From: Bacillus pinisoli
GTDB taxonomy: Bacteria > Bacillota > Bacilli > Bacillales > SA4
Direction: 5' to 3'
Length of the DNA stretch: 64,000 bases
NCBI RefSeq assembly: GCF_023036475.1
Contig: NZ_JAJQKI010000001.1
Span: 1 to 64,000, forward strand
The notes beneath the pieces are model-generated. The model saw nothing but the letters and a program-made list of their open reading frames with translations. It had not been told where the DNA came from and made no database searches. Of the stretch, positions 41,820-51,083 are shown one piece after another. Position 1 is the first letter of the stretch, and every line of letters begins with the position of its first letter. The position numbers were made by a program, and so were the translations under genes.

Positions 41820-43332
41820 ATAGTATTAGTAGGGAATTTATTAGAAAACATCTCATGACCTCTCGCTCTCAACCCGGGAATGAAAATAGGTTCTCTTTAC
41901 CATAATGTAGATACTACAAACAGTGAGTATATAACGTGGCTCTTAATGGTGGTTTAACCCTGTTTAGAAAACTGTTGGAATGAATTTGGTGCACAACCCA
42001 TTGTTAGCTCTCTCTTTTATGAGAGATGACTACGAACAGAAAAATGTTCAATTTCAAATTCGTTCCACTGTTTTTGTGGAATACTTTATGAAGGAAGAGT
42101 GGAATGGAACTATTATACAAACGGTGTGCGGGTTTAGATGTTCATGCAGAAACAATTGTAGCTTGTGTATTGTTAGGTGAATCTGAAACTGACATGGAAA
42201 AGGAGATTGAAACCTTTCCTACTTTAACGAAAGATTTATTTCGCCTATTAAAGTGGTTAGAGGGAAAAACAGGTTACCCATATTGCGATGGAAAGCACCG
42301 GGATTTATTGGAAACCTGTTTACAATATTTTAGAAGATTTCTTTGATATTACCTTAGCTAATGCACAAAGAATTAAGAACGTTCCAGGTAGAAAAACAGA
42401 TGTTTCAGATGCAGAATGGATCGCCAAATTAAGACATGGCTTGATTGAAAAAAGCTTTGTTCCTCCTGAAGACTTTCGTAATCTTCGTGATTTAACACGC
42501 CTTAGAAAGAAGTGGATTGGACATATGACATCTGAAAAGAATCGGATTCAGAAGGTACTCGAGGCTTCGAACATCAAATTGGGAACCGTTATTTCAGATG
42601 TATTTGGTGTTTCAGGAAGAAAGCTCTTAGAAAAATTAATGACGGAAGGTTATATAGATTCGGAAGAAGTCGAACAGAGAATCCACGGAAAGATGGAACA
42701 TAAGAGACAATTAATTACCGATTCATTATTTGGAACATTGAATGATCATCAGATTTTTCTTATCAAGCAATCTTGGATGCACATTGTAAACCTGGAAGAA
42801 TTAATAGCTGAAATTGAGAAAAGAATCGATGACGTTTTAGTAAAGTATCAAAAAGAAGTAAATCTTCTTATTACAATGCCAGGTATTAAGAAAGACACAG
42901 CTGCGGTTATATTGGCTGAAATAGGTCTGGATATGATTCAATTTCCAACCTCTAAACACCTCACCTCCTGGGCAGGTTTGTCACCTGGTAATCATGAAAG
43001 TGCAGGGAAACGAAAGACTTCACGAACGATGAATGGAAATCCACACATAAAATCTGCTTTATGTGAAGCTGCCTGGGCTGTTTCACGAAGTCGAAATAAA
43101 AGATTATCAACTAAATATTGGTCATTGGCTGCGAGAAGAGGAAAGAAAAAAGCACTCGTTGCGATAGCACACCGAATGCTTACGATTGTCAATCATATGC
43201 TTTTAAACAAGGAACCCTACAACGAGACACCCGTAAACTAGCAGTATAGACAAACAATAAAAAAGTTATACGAGAAACCTTAAATTAAGGTAGCTCTACT
43301 TTCCTATTGTAAAAATTTGATTAGTATTAGGA
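41820..43332 (+). mobile_element. IS110-family insertion sequence (approximate limits)
   Basis: The element carries one frameshifted transposase (42104-43241), a left non-coding stretch of about 280 bp and a short right end. The left limit is inferred from the abrupt end of the PadR coding sequence at about 41818. The right limit comes from a repeated TAGTATTAG near 41821 and 43323. IS110 elements have no terminal inverted repeats. Non-coding ends of this family encode a bridge RNA, which would lie at 41830-42100 here. Confidence 0.65.
42104..43241 (+). pseudogene. IS110-family transposase, frameshifted
   Basis: The N-terminal part (42104-42346) has the DEDD-type start GLDVHAETIVACVL. The rest (42288-43241) carries MESTGIYWKPVYNIL, DVSDAEWIAKLRHGL, TMPGIKKDTAAVILAEIG, LTSWAGLSPGNHESAGKRK and GNPHIKSALCEAAWAVSR, the catalytic Ser-containing C-terminal domain. 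Reading frames are offset by one base near 42265-42273 (an extra A in GGGAAAAACAGG). Restoring one less A gives GKQVTHIAMEST in a single frame. It is probably inactive unless the change is a sequencing error. Confidence 0.88.
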
Positions 43333-43383
43333 TAAACAGTTCGGGTGAAGTTTAAACCCGATAATTATTTTCACAGAAAAAGA

Positions 43384-43424
43384 GCCAAAAAAAGAAGGAT
43401 ACCTATTACTCTAGGTTCCTTCTC
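43384..43424 (-). terminator. Rho-independent terminator of the 2-hydroxy acid operon
   Basis: On the minus strand GAAGGAACCTA-gagtaa-TAGGTATCCTTC is followed by TTTTTTT. It lies just beyond the LhgO stop. Confidence 0.85.
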
Positions 43425-43428
43425 CTTA

Positions 43429-44649
43429 TTAAAATCCGCCGACAGAAGCCTCACGCAAATGAGTCTGTTCAGGTATTTGATTGACAACATATTTACCAAT
43501 CTCAATGGATGCAGTGGCAGCCGGTGAAGGTGCATTACACACATGAATACTTTTTTTACCCTTGATAATATGAAAATCATCAACAAGGCTACCATCTGCT
43601 TTAAGTGCTTGAGCTCTTACACCAGCTGGAGCTGGTACTAAGTCATCTTCTGTAATCTCAGGAATTAATTCCTGAAGGCTCTCTACAAATCTCTTTTTAC
43701 TGAAGGAACGAGCCATTTCATCAAGACCTTCCTTCATATATTTACTTGCAAGCTTCCAAAATCCACCGTAAGACATTACTTCAGCAAAATCCTTGATATT
43801 GAAGTCAGTTTTTCGATATCCTTCTCGTTTAAAGCTTAAAACGGCATTTGGTCCGGCGTCTACCTCTCCACCTATCATTCTCGTAAAATGTACACCTAAG
43901 AACGGAAAATTCGGATTGGGTACAGGATAGATGAGATTCTTAACTAGCCCTCTTTTTTCCGGCTTCAGCTTAAAATATTCACCTCTAAACGGTACAATCT
44001 TGGTATCAGTAGCATACCCAGTCATTCTTGCAATTCGATCACTATGTAAACCAGCACAATTAATCAACATGTTCGTTTGGTAGGTCGCATTATTCGTATC
44101 AATGAAAACTCCGTCATTCGTTTCTTTAATATTTGTCACTTCTTCAAATACTTTAACTTCTCCACCATTTTCTTTAATAATAGTAGCAAAAGCTTCCGAA
44201 ACTTGTTTATAATTAACGATTCCGGCCATTGGTACATGAATAGCTCCAAGACCCTTCACATGAGGTTCAATTTCCTTCAGGCGGTCGGAATCGATTTTTT
44301 TTATGTTTAGTCCATTCTGTAAACCGCGGTCAAAAAGATTATCTAATAACGGAAGCTCTTCTTCCTTCGTTGCTACAATTACTTTTCCACAAATATCATG
44401 CTCAATATTATAACGCTGACAAAACTCGGTCATGGATTGGCTACCTTTACGAGCAAATTGGGCTTTAAAGCTACCCGGCTTATAATAAATACCTGAATGA
44501 ATAACCCCACTGTTATGTCCCGTTTGATGTGATGCAAGTGTTTTTTCCTTTTCTAATAATAGTACCTTAGCATTTGGAAAACGTTCTAGTAACGCCTTAC
44601 CAACCGATAAGCCGACAATTCCTCCTCCAATTATGGTGAAATCATACAT
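43429..44649 (-). CDS. lhgO: L-2-hydroxyglutarate oxidase-like FAD protein (LhgO)
   Basis: A 406-residue FAD-dependent oxidoreductase of the DAO fold. It has dinucleotide motif GGGIVGLSVGKAL at the N-terminus, then HQTGHNSGVIHSGIYY, PFRGEYFKL and the closing APAGVRAQAL and APSPAATASIEIG segments of LhgO (YgaF). LhgO oxidises L-2-hydroxyglutarate to 2-oxoglutarate at the membrane and passes electrons to quinone. It is the last gene of the operon, 15 bases after glcF. The combination suggests that the operon substrate is a hydroxy-dicarboxylate or related 2-hydroxy acid. Confidence 0.88.
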   Translation of the reverse strand: MYDFTIIGGGIVGLSVGKALLERFPNAKVLLLEKEKTLASHQTGHNSGVIHSGIYYKPGSFKAQFARKGSQSMTEFCQRYNIEHDICGKVIVATKEEELPLLDNLFDRGLQNGLNIKKIDSDRLKEIEPHVKGLGAIHVPMAGIVNYKQVSEAFATIIKENGGEVKVFEEVTNIKETNDGVFIDTNNATYQTNMLINCAGLHSDRIARMTGYATDTKIVPFRGEYFKLKPEKRGLVKNLIYPVPNPNFPFLGVHFTRMIGGEVDAGPNAVLSFKREGYRKTDFNIKDFAEVMSYGGFWKLASKYMKEGLDEMARSFSKKRFVESLQELIPEITEDDLVPAPAGVRAQALKADGSLVDDFHIIKGKKSIHVCNAPSPAATASIEIGKYVVNQIPEQTHLREASVGGF

Positions 44650-44664
44650 GCTGTCTCCCCCACC

Positions 44665-45966
44665 TTATCTATTTTTTATTTGACAAGCCTCTGCTAATAA
44701 TTCAACAAGATGAACCACACGGATCTCCTTTGTCATACCTTTACGCTCTACACCAAGTTTCATTTGCAAGTGACATCCTGGATTCGTTGTTACAATGACA
44801 CTCGGCTTTACTTCTGCTACAGTAGACATTTTCACGTCTAATATATCCATCGATTCTTGATAATTTACAATATTGTAGATCCCAGCTGAACCACAACACA
44901 TATTCAGACTAGGAAGCTCTTGATATTGGATGCCTGGTATAGATAATAATAATTGTCTCGGTTCCTTTACCCTCTTTTGAACATTTGTCATGTGACAGGA
45001 AGGCTGATATGTTACTTTCTCGTTGATCTCTTTTGTAAAAGGTAAGGAAAGCTCGTTTAAAATGACACTAATATCAACATTCTTCTCTGCAAACGTCTTT
45101 GCTCGTTCACTCCAAACGGGATCGTCCTTTAATAGGTGGTCATATTCTACTAACGCAGCACCGCAACCACCAATACTATTCACAACAAAATCAAATTCAT
45201 ATTTCTCAAAAGCTTCAATATTCTTTTTAGCAAGTTCTATAGCAAGCTTTCTCTCACCACTATGGTTTTGTAAAGCACCACAGCAAGTTTGTTCTGAGAT
45301 CACTTGAACTTCACAACCAGCTTTTTGTAAAAGCTTGATACTAAGATCATTAATACTAGTAAAGACAGCATCCATCACACAGCCTGTAAAAAAGCCAATC
45401 TTATACATCGTTTTTCCTTCAGGCTTTACATGGTTTTTCCTTTTCTTTTTTAACGGGGAGTCTACTTTTGGAATGATATGGTCAAACGCAACCATGGACT
45501 CAGGCAATATTTTGTCAACCATTCCTGTTTTATGGGCTAGTGCTTTCAACCCTGTTGTTTGGTACATGTGTAAGCCATAGCCAACAAAATTCAGCATCTT
45601 TTTATTAGGAAATGTCATTTCAAAAAGGGCTTTACGAAGCAACTTTGTACGACTACTAGTAGCATCCTTTTTATCTTCATAGATGACTTCTTTGGCAGAC
45701 TCAAGGATTGCTCCATACTGAACATTGGTTGGACAGGCAGTTTCACAAGCTCGACAGCCTAGACATAGCTCAATTGGATCTTCTAGTTTAGATAGAGGAA
45801 TTTTTCCTTCAGCAGCCATTTTCACGAGATTAATTCTACCTCTAGGAGAGTGAGTCTCCTTGCCCATGGTCATATAAGTGGGACAAGAGGGAAGACAATA
45901 GCCACATTGGACACAACTAAAGGTCTCTTCATAAGCAAGGCCCGGATAAGTTATTTTACTATTCAT
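44665..45966 (-). CDS. glcF: GlcF-type Fe-S subunit of a 2-hydroxy acid oxidase
   Basis: A 433-residue protein with two 4Fe-4S motifs at the N-terminus (CVQCGYCLPSCP, CLGCRACETACP) and two CCG domains (GCVMDAVF..CCGALQNHSG; NMCCGSAGIYN). It transfers electrons from the GlcD flavoprotein to the membrane. Its ATG at 45966 overlaps the glcD stop (ATGAATAG), so the two are coupled. The ribosome site is weak, consistent with translational coupling. Confidence 0.92.
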   Translation of the reverse strand: MNSKITYPGLAYEETFSCVQCGYCLPSCPTYMTMGKETHSPRGRINLVKMAAEGKIPLSKLEDPIELCLGCRACETACPTNVQYGAILESAKEVIYEDKKDATSSRTKLLRKALFEMTFPNKKMLNFVGYGLHMYQTTGLKALAHKTGMVDKILPESMVAFDHIIPKVDSPLKKKRKNHVKPEGKTMYKIGFFTGCVMDAVFTSINDLSIKLLQKAGCEVQVISEQTCCGALQNHSGERKLAIELAKKNIEAFEKYEFDFVVNSIGGCGAALVEYDHLLKDDPVWSERAKTFAEKNVDISVILNELSLPFTKEINEKVTYQPSCHMTNVQKRVKEPRQLLLSIPGIQYQELPSLNMCCGSAGIYNIVNYQESMDILDVKMSTVAEVKPSVIVTTNPGCHLQMKLGVERKGMTKEIRVVHLVELLAEACQIKNR

Positions 45967-47377
45967 GATGCAACACAAGCTTTTGACCAGGCTCTGGGAA
46001 AATCTTACCTGGATTTAATATATTGTTAGGATCCCAGCTTTTCTTAATTCGTGTCATCATATCAATGCCTGCCTTTCCAAGCTCCATCTCCATAAAAGGG
46101 GCTTTCATTGTACCAATTCCATGTTCCCCTGAAAGTGTGCCTCCTAGCTCAACTGCCGCTTCAAAAATCTCTCCAACTGCCTGCTCAACACGCAGCATTT
46201 CTTCTTTATCCCGCTTATCTGCAATAATGTTGGGATGTAAGTTTCCATCACCTGCATGACCAAATACAACAAGATCTACCTGATATTTTTCTCTAATTTC
46301 TTTTAATCTCTTAAACATATCTGGTATTTTACTTCTTGGAACGGTTGCGTCTTCAGATATTTTAGTAGGTTTAATACGGACAATAGCTGGAGAAACAAGC
46401 TTTCTAGCTTTCCATAGCTCATTTGCTTCGTGATCTGTTTGAGCTACCTTTGTTTCTCTTGCTCCCACCTCTTTACACACCTGCTGTACCTTCTGCATTT
46501 CATAAGAAATAGCAATTGGATGTCCGTCAAGCTCAATTAACAATATTGCTTCAATATCCGTCGGTAGTCCAAGAGGTTCATATTCTTCAACAGCGATGAC
46601 TGAAGCCTGGTCCATGATTTCCATTTTGGCAGGTACAATTCCTGAAGTTAAAATTTTTGAGATGGCCCTTCCTGAATCCACTAAGTCATCAAATATGGCC
46701 ATCATCGTCTTTGTCGCTTGAGGTTTAGGCACTATCCTTAAAATAGCCTCTGTTATTACTCCAAGTGTCCCTTCTGACCCAACAATAAGCTTCGTTAAAT
46801 CATACCCGGTTACATTCTTAACCGTTCTTCCACCAGTACGGATGATTTCTCCTTCCGGTGTGACGACTTCTAATCCAATCACATAATCCTTTGTTACACC
46901 GTACTTTAATCCCCTTGGTCCCCCTGCATTTTCAGCAAGATTTCCACCGATTGTCGAAACACTTGAGCTACTTGGGTCCGGTGGATACATCATTCCCCAC
47001 TCGTTCGCTGCTTTATGTATATCTGCTGTTAACACTCCTGGTGAAACAATAGCGACCATGTCCTCTACATCAATTTCTAATGTTTGATTCCACCTAGCAA
47101 AATCTAGAACAATTCCTCCCTTAACAGGAAGAGGACCTCCACTTAAACTAGTACCTTGTCCTCGTGGACATACAGGTATTCTATATTGATTGGCAAGCTT
47201 CATAATTTCAGATACTTCTTTAGTTGACAATGGCTGAACCACAACATCTGGTAGATGAATGCCAAAGGATGCGTCAAAGGAATAACTATATCGGTCCGCT
47301 TCATTTAAAAGCACCCTCTTAGGATCTCCTACGATTGATATAAGTTGTTCAGTGATTTCAGGAGAGAGCTCCGCCAT
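45959..47377 (-). CDS. glcD: GlcD-type FAD-linked oxidase (glycolate/lactate/hydroxy-acid)
   Basis: A 472-residue FAD_binding_4/FAD-oxidase-C protein. The FAD-binding signature is CPRGQGTSLSGG...GGIVLD, followed by GGNLAENAGGPRGLKYG and VKNVTGYDLTKLIVGSEGTLG. The metal/substrate histidines occur in FGHAGDGNLHPN and the C-terminus has LSGEHGIG. It oxidises 2-hydroxy acids such as glycolate, lactate or hydroxyglutarate. It is followed by glcF with an overlap. A hairpin terminator lies just upstream of it, so it may also have its own promoter. Confidence 0.92.
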   Translation of the reverse strand: MAELSPEITEQLISIVGDPKRVLLNEADRYSYSFDASFGIHLPDVVVQPLSTKEVSEIMKLANQYRIPVCPRGQGTSLSGGPLPVKGGIVLDFARWNQTLEIDVEDMVAIVSPGVLTADIHKAANEWGMMYPPDPSSSSVSTIGGNLAENAGGPRGLKYGVTKDYVIGLEVVTPEGEIIRTGGRTVKNVTGYDLTKLIVGSEGTLGVITEAILRIVPKPQATKTMMAIFDDLVDSGRAISKILTSGIVPAKMEIMDQASVIAVEEYEPLGLPTDIEAILLIELDGHPIAISYEMQKVQQVCKEVGARETKVAQTDHEANELWKARKLVSPAIVRIKPTKISEDATVPRSKIPDMFKRLKEIREKYQVDLVVFGHAGDGNLHPNIIADKRDKEEMLRVEQAVGEIFEAAVELGGTLSGEHGIGTMKAPFMEMELGKAGIDMMTRIKKSWDPNNILNPGKIFPEPGQKLVLHHE

Positions 47378-47429
47378 GTCTACTTCACCTCATCTGTCTT
47401 AGATTTTTTCTATTAAAATATGACCCTAG

Positions 47430-47457
47430 CAAAAAAGAAGGTGATAACCTCCTTTTA
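47430..47457 (-). terminator. Hairpin between the FAH and glcD genes
   Basis: On the minus strand AAGGAGGT-tatc-ACCTTCTT is followed by TTTT. It lies directly after the stop of the FAH-family gene. It could attenuate transcription into glcD-glcF-lhgO. Confidence 0.65.
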
Positions 47458-47458
47458 C

Positions 47459-48085
47459 TTAATCAAGTGCAACCTTGAAGCTTCCCTTTTCATCCTGTCC
47501 CCATCGTAACGATAGGGTATCACCATGACGAATAGGCCCAACTCCTTCTGGTGTGCCCGTATAGATAATGTCACCTTTTTTAAGACCAAAATAATAATTA
47601 CAATGCTCAATCACTTGTTTAAAATCAAACATCATGTCTCTAATGTTTCCTAGTTGAACAGTTTCTCCATTTTTTGAAAGAGAGAATTCCACTTCTTTAC
47701 ATCCTTCAACACCAGGGAAAGCCCAGAAATCTGTTATAACAGCTGAATTCGGGAACCCCTTTGCCTTTAGCCAAGGATGACCTTTATCCTTCAGCTTCGA
47801 TTGCTCATCACGAAGAGTAAAATCTATTCCAAGTGCCATTTGGTCCACTACATCTTCAACTTCAAAAGATTCTGGGACATCTTTTGCAATATGTAAGACA
47901 ATTTCAAGCTCGTGATGAATTTCTCCACGACCTCCTGGATAGCGTATTTCACTTCCATCTGCCTTTACTAAAGAATGCGTTGGCTTAGAAAATAATATCG
48001 GTGAAGAAGGGATTGCATTTCCTAGCTCTAATGCATGATTAGCATAGTTTCTTCCGATACAAAAGATATTTTTTACTTCAACCAT
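47459..48085 (-). CDS. Fumarylacetoacetate-hydrolase-family protein
   Basis: A 208-residue FAH-family protein with the metal site in IHHELEIVLHIAKDV (Glu and Glu ligands), DFTLRDEQSKLKDKGHPW and TGTPEGVGPI. Such proteins include oxaloacetate decarboxylases, acylpyruvases and YisK-like enzymes. In this operon it probably processes a 2-oxo acid made by the GlcD/LhgO oxidases, for example an oxaloacetate-like product. This is inference from context. Confidence 0.85.
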   Translation of the reverse strand: MVEVKNIFCIGRNYANHALELGNAIPSSPILFSKPTHSLVKADGSEIRYPGGRGEIHHELEIVLHIAKDVPESFEVEDVVDQMALGIDFTLRDEQSKLKDKGHPWLKAKGFPNSAVITDFWAFPGVEGCKEVEFSLSKNGETVQLGNIRDMMFDFKQVIEHCNYYFGLKKGDIIYTGTPEGVGPIRHGDTLSLRWGQDEKGSFKVALD

Positions 48086-48133
48086 TTTTATCGCCTCTAT
48101 CCTTTTAGTCTTTTCTTAATATTCATTAGAAAT

Positions 48134-48233
48134 GGCTCTTTTCGTATAGATTGTTGCTTTCGTAAAAATCCCAATATCCGGATTTTTACTCGGTAGTACT
48201 GTGGTCAGTACTTAATAGAGTTGCTCTATTCTA
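48134..48233 (+). repeat. Structured intergenic repeat, copy 2
   Basis: Shares GTATAGATTGTTGCTTTCGTAAAAA with copy 1 at 25195. It adds an internal hairpin (AAAATCC..GGATTTT) and has AGTAC...GTACT where copy 1 has AGCAC...GTGCT. It lies inside the operon between the GntR and FAH genes. Confidence 0.7.
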
Positions 48234-48286
48234 ACAATGATCGATAGGTTTCAAGGTATTAAGAAACAAAGTCTTATAAAAGAGCC

Positions 48287-49003
48287 TTAGAAATAAACAC
48301 TAGCATTTGGATCGCCAACTTTTAACCTTACAACATTCAAATGATGTTGCATCGTTTGACGGGCCTTTTCCTTGTTTCTTTCTTTTATGGCAAGAAAAAT
48401 GGCCTCATGCTCTTTAAACACTTCTTCTCTTTTACGCGTGCTACCAATGTTCTTTTTCAAAGAATAGTGTAATGCTTTCTGATAAAGGTCTGCTAGGTTA
48501 TCAATTGTCTGAATAAAAAACGGGTTATAGGTAGCCCTAACGATCACACGGTGAAATTCAAAATCTGCTTCAGACCCTACACTCTTTTCATCCTCAAGTG
48601 TCTGACGAAACGCATTCAAAGCCAACTCTAGCTCTTTTATATCCTGATCTGTATGCCTTTCTGCTGCAAGGGCAGCAGCTTCCGTCTCAATAATCGTCCT
48701 CATTTCCAACAGATGATACACTTCTTCAACCTCAATCATCTCAAAGGAAAAACGGTCTAGCATATTTATCATTTGTACTTCTTTAACCCAACTTCCTCCA
48801 CCTTGCCTTGATTCAATTAACCCACTTGCAGCCAATACGCTTAAAGCTTCCCGAATAGGAGAACGACTTACCCCAAACATTTTTGCCAATTCGTTCTCTG
48901 TCGGTAACTTACTGTTAGGGGGAAACTTACCGTCTCTTATCATCATTTCTAGTTGTTCATATACTTGGTGTGATACCTTTTTGCGATTAATGGATTCTAC
49001 CAT
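48287..49003 (-). CDS. GntR/FadR-family transcriptional regulator
   Basis: A 238-residue protein with an N-terminal winged helix (LPTENELAKMFGVSRSPIREALSVLAASGLIESRQGGGSWV) and an FCD ligand domain (residues ~85-220: LLEMRTIIETEAAALAAER, ADFEFHRVIVRATYNPF, with the His and Asp residues of the metal site). Regulators of this type respond to hydroxy acids or their CoA/oxo forms. It sits third in the operon it most likely controls. An operator-like inverted repeat overlaps the promoter at 52174-52204. Confidence 0.88.
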   Translation of the reverse strand: MVESINRKKVSHQVYEQLEMMIRDGKFPPNSKLPTENELAKMFGVSRSPIREALSVLAASGLIESRQGGGSWVKEVQMINMLDRFSFEMIEVEEVYHLLEMRTIIETEAAALAAERHTDQDIKELELALNAFRQTLEDEKSVGSEADFEFHRVIVRATYNPFFIQTIDNLADLYQKALHYSLKKNIGSTRKREEVFKEHEAIFLAIKERNKEKARQTMQHHLNVVRLKVGDPNASVYF

Positions 49004-49023
49004 TCCGCTTCCCCCTTCATGTT

Positions 49024-50991
49024 TTATGCTCCGCTTATATTTAGATCATTATTTAAATTCGGTTTCTTTTTTGCTCGAGTCATGTGAACGGCTAGTAAGA
49101 TTGCCATGATACCGATACCGATCAGGTCTGTTATACCACCTGGTTTAATTAATAAAAATGCCCCAACGAAGAAACCAATTCTCTCTATAATGTTTAATTT
49201 TGTTGAAAAGAAATTAAATGTTGAGACTGACAATGAGAATACCCCTAAAAGACCTGTCACTGCTGCAAGTACTACATTTAAAACAGAAACTGGTTCTCCT
49301 GTTGATGTTTGCATGACAAAGATTGGGTTATAAGCAATCATGAACGGGATAATAAATCCAGGTAATGTTAATTTTAGTGCTGTTATGGACGTTTTCATTG
49401 CATCTGCTCCAGCTAATCCAGCCGCCGTATAAGAGGCTAATGCTACTGGAGGTGTAATGTTAGACATAGCACCAAACCAGAATACAAAGAAGTGAGCAGC
49501 AACTGGGTGTACTCCAGCTTCAACTAAAGCCGGTGCCGCTGTGACAGCTACCACAATATATAAAGCTGTTGATGGTAAACCCATACTAAGAACAATACAT
49601 GTGATCATAACAAGGATTAATATGATCCATAATTGACCACCTGAAAGAGCTAAAACATTATAAGCAATCGCAGAACCTAAACCAGTCATCGTCACAACCG
49701 CGATAATGATTCCGATGGCAGCACAAGCAATACCAACTTGGATTGTTCCCTTTGCTCCTTCTATTAATGCGTCAATTGCTTTTTTAATGGTAATTCGATT
49801 TTCTTTGTTTCTAGTTAGCCAACTTGACACAATAACTGAACCAATCCCTGCAAAACCTGCAAATAATGGCGTTTTTCCTGCTAGTAAAGTTCCAATAACA
49901 ATGACAATCGGTAATAATAAGATTCCACCCTCTTTTAGTACTTCTTTTACAAGAGGTATTGAATCTTTACTCATTCCCTTTAAGCCTTTCTTTTTCGCTT
50001 CAATATCAATCGCAATAATTAAAGCACTATAATACAGTAAAGCAGGAATAATAGCAGCTAAAATAATAACGGTATACGATACTCCTAAGAAACCAGCCAT
50101 AATAAAGGCTGCCGCTCCCATGATTGGCGGCATGATCATACCACCGGTAGAAGCCGCTGCTTCAACTGCTCCCGCAAATCTTGGAGCTAATCCAATCCCT
50201 TTCATTAATGGAATAGTGAATGTCCCTGTTGTGGCTACGTTTGCGACAGCACTACCACTTAAAGAACCTGTAAGGGCACTTGATAAAACTGCTACTTGAG
50301 CAGGTCCCCCTCGTCGCTGTCCAGCTGCAGCAATGGCTAAGTCATTAAACAGCTTAGATGCACCACTCGCACCTAGAAACGCACCAAACAAAATAAAGAG
50401 GATAATATAAGTAGAGGCAATGGATAATGTGATGCCGAACACACCTTCAGTTGTCATATACAATCTATATAACAAACGTTCGAAAGTGAAGCCCGCATGT
50501 GCAAACATTCCTGGAAAATAGGGCCCGAATAGCGCATAAACAATGGCTATTAAAGCGAGTAATGGAATGAAAATTCCGATCGAACGGCGAGCCGCTTCTA
50601 GTAAAACAACAATCGTGATAACTGCAAAAATGTAGTCTCTTGTAATAGCGTTGGACATTTGAACATTATGAATCGTGGAGTAGGAGAATAAAATATAAAC
50701 AACCCCTATTAATCCCAACACTGTCCATCCAATGTCTAAACCGTTGAACTTAGTTCTGTCACCACTTTTTCTGGCAGGATATAAAAGCAAAGCTAAAATT
50801 AATAAAAAGGCTAAAAAAGCAGAGTTACGATAGATTTCTTGGATATTTGTAAAAGCATTTACATAAATCGAAAAACCAGATAAAAGAGCGCCAACAATGG
50901 CTAATACTAACGCCTGTTTACCTGAGAGTAACCTCATTCCTCCACCGGCTTCTTTATCCAATTGCAATTCAACTTGTTTTTCATTTGCCAT
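49024..50991 (-). CDS. Fused TRAP transporter permease (DctQM-type)
   Basis: A 655-residue membrane protein with well over fifteen hydrophobic segments. It fuses a small DctQ-like part at the N-terminus with a large DctM-like permease (SGSAVANVATTGTFTIPLMKG, GGMIMPPIMGAAAFIMAGFLGV, GLPSTALYIVVAVTAAPALVEAG). This is the layout of permeases that work with TAXI-type binding proteins. Uptake is driven by Na+ or proton gradient. I start at the ATG at 50991, with an AAAGGAGG site; the GTG at 51009 is rejected. Confidence 0.92.
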   Translation of the reverse strand: MANEKQVELQLDKEAGGGMRLLSGKQALVLAIVGALLSGFSIYVNAFTNIQEIYRNSAFLAFLLILALLLYPARKSGDRTKFNGLDIGWTVLGLIGVVYILFSYSTIHNVQMSNAITRDYIFAVITIVVLLEAARRSIGIFIPLLALIAIVYALFGPYFPGMFAHAGFTFERLLYRLYMTTEGVFGITLSIASTYIILFILFGAFLGASGASKLFNDLAIAAAGQRRGGPAQVAVLSSALTGSLSGSAVANVATTGTFTIPLMKGIGLAPRFAGAVEAAASTGGMIMPPIMGAAAFIMAGFLGVSYTVIILAAIIPALLYYSALIIAIDIEAKKKGLKGMSKDSIPLVKEVLKEGGILLLPIVIVIGTLLAGKTPLFAGFAGIGSVIVSSWLTRNKENRITIKKAIDALIEGAKGTIQVGIACAAIGIIIAVVTMTGLGSAIAYNVLALSGGQLWIILILVMITCIVLSMGLPSTALYIVVAVTAAPALVEAGVHPVAAHFFVFWFGAMSNITPPVALASYTAAGLAGADAMKTSITALKLTLPGFIIPFMIAYNPIFVMQTSTGEPVSVLNVVLAAVTGLLGVFSLSVSTFNFFSTKLNIIERIGFFVGAFLLIKPGGITDLIGIGIMAILLAVHMTRAKKKPNLNNDLNISGA

Positions 50992-51030
50992 ATATATTCC
51001 TCCTTTCACTTTTGCAAATAAACCAATTAC

Positions 51031-51075
51031 TTAAAATATGGAGATGGAATTTACTCCCCATCTCCATATTTTTTC
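51031..51075 (-). terminator. Attenuator-like hairpin between the TAXI and TRAP genes
   Basis: On the minus strand AATATGGAGATGG (51070-51058) pairs with CCATCTCCATATT (51047-51035) and is followed by TTAAG. It can serve to make more binding protein than permease. Confidence 0.65.
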
Positions 51076-51083
51076 TTGTTAGA

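Noticed and set aside
42240..42350. Programmed frameshift in the IS110 transposase
   Set aside because: IS110 transposases are normally a single frame, and removing one A from an A-run restores it; there is no slippery site with a downstream structure that I can see.
43345..43527. Plus-strand 60-aa frame near the IS110 right end
   Set aside because: It overlaps the LhgO terminator and the opposite strand of lhgO, with no ribosome site.
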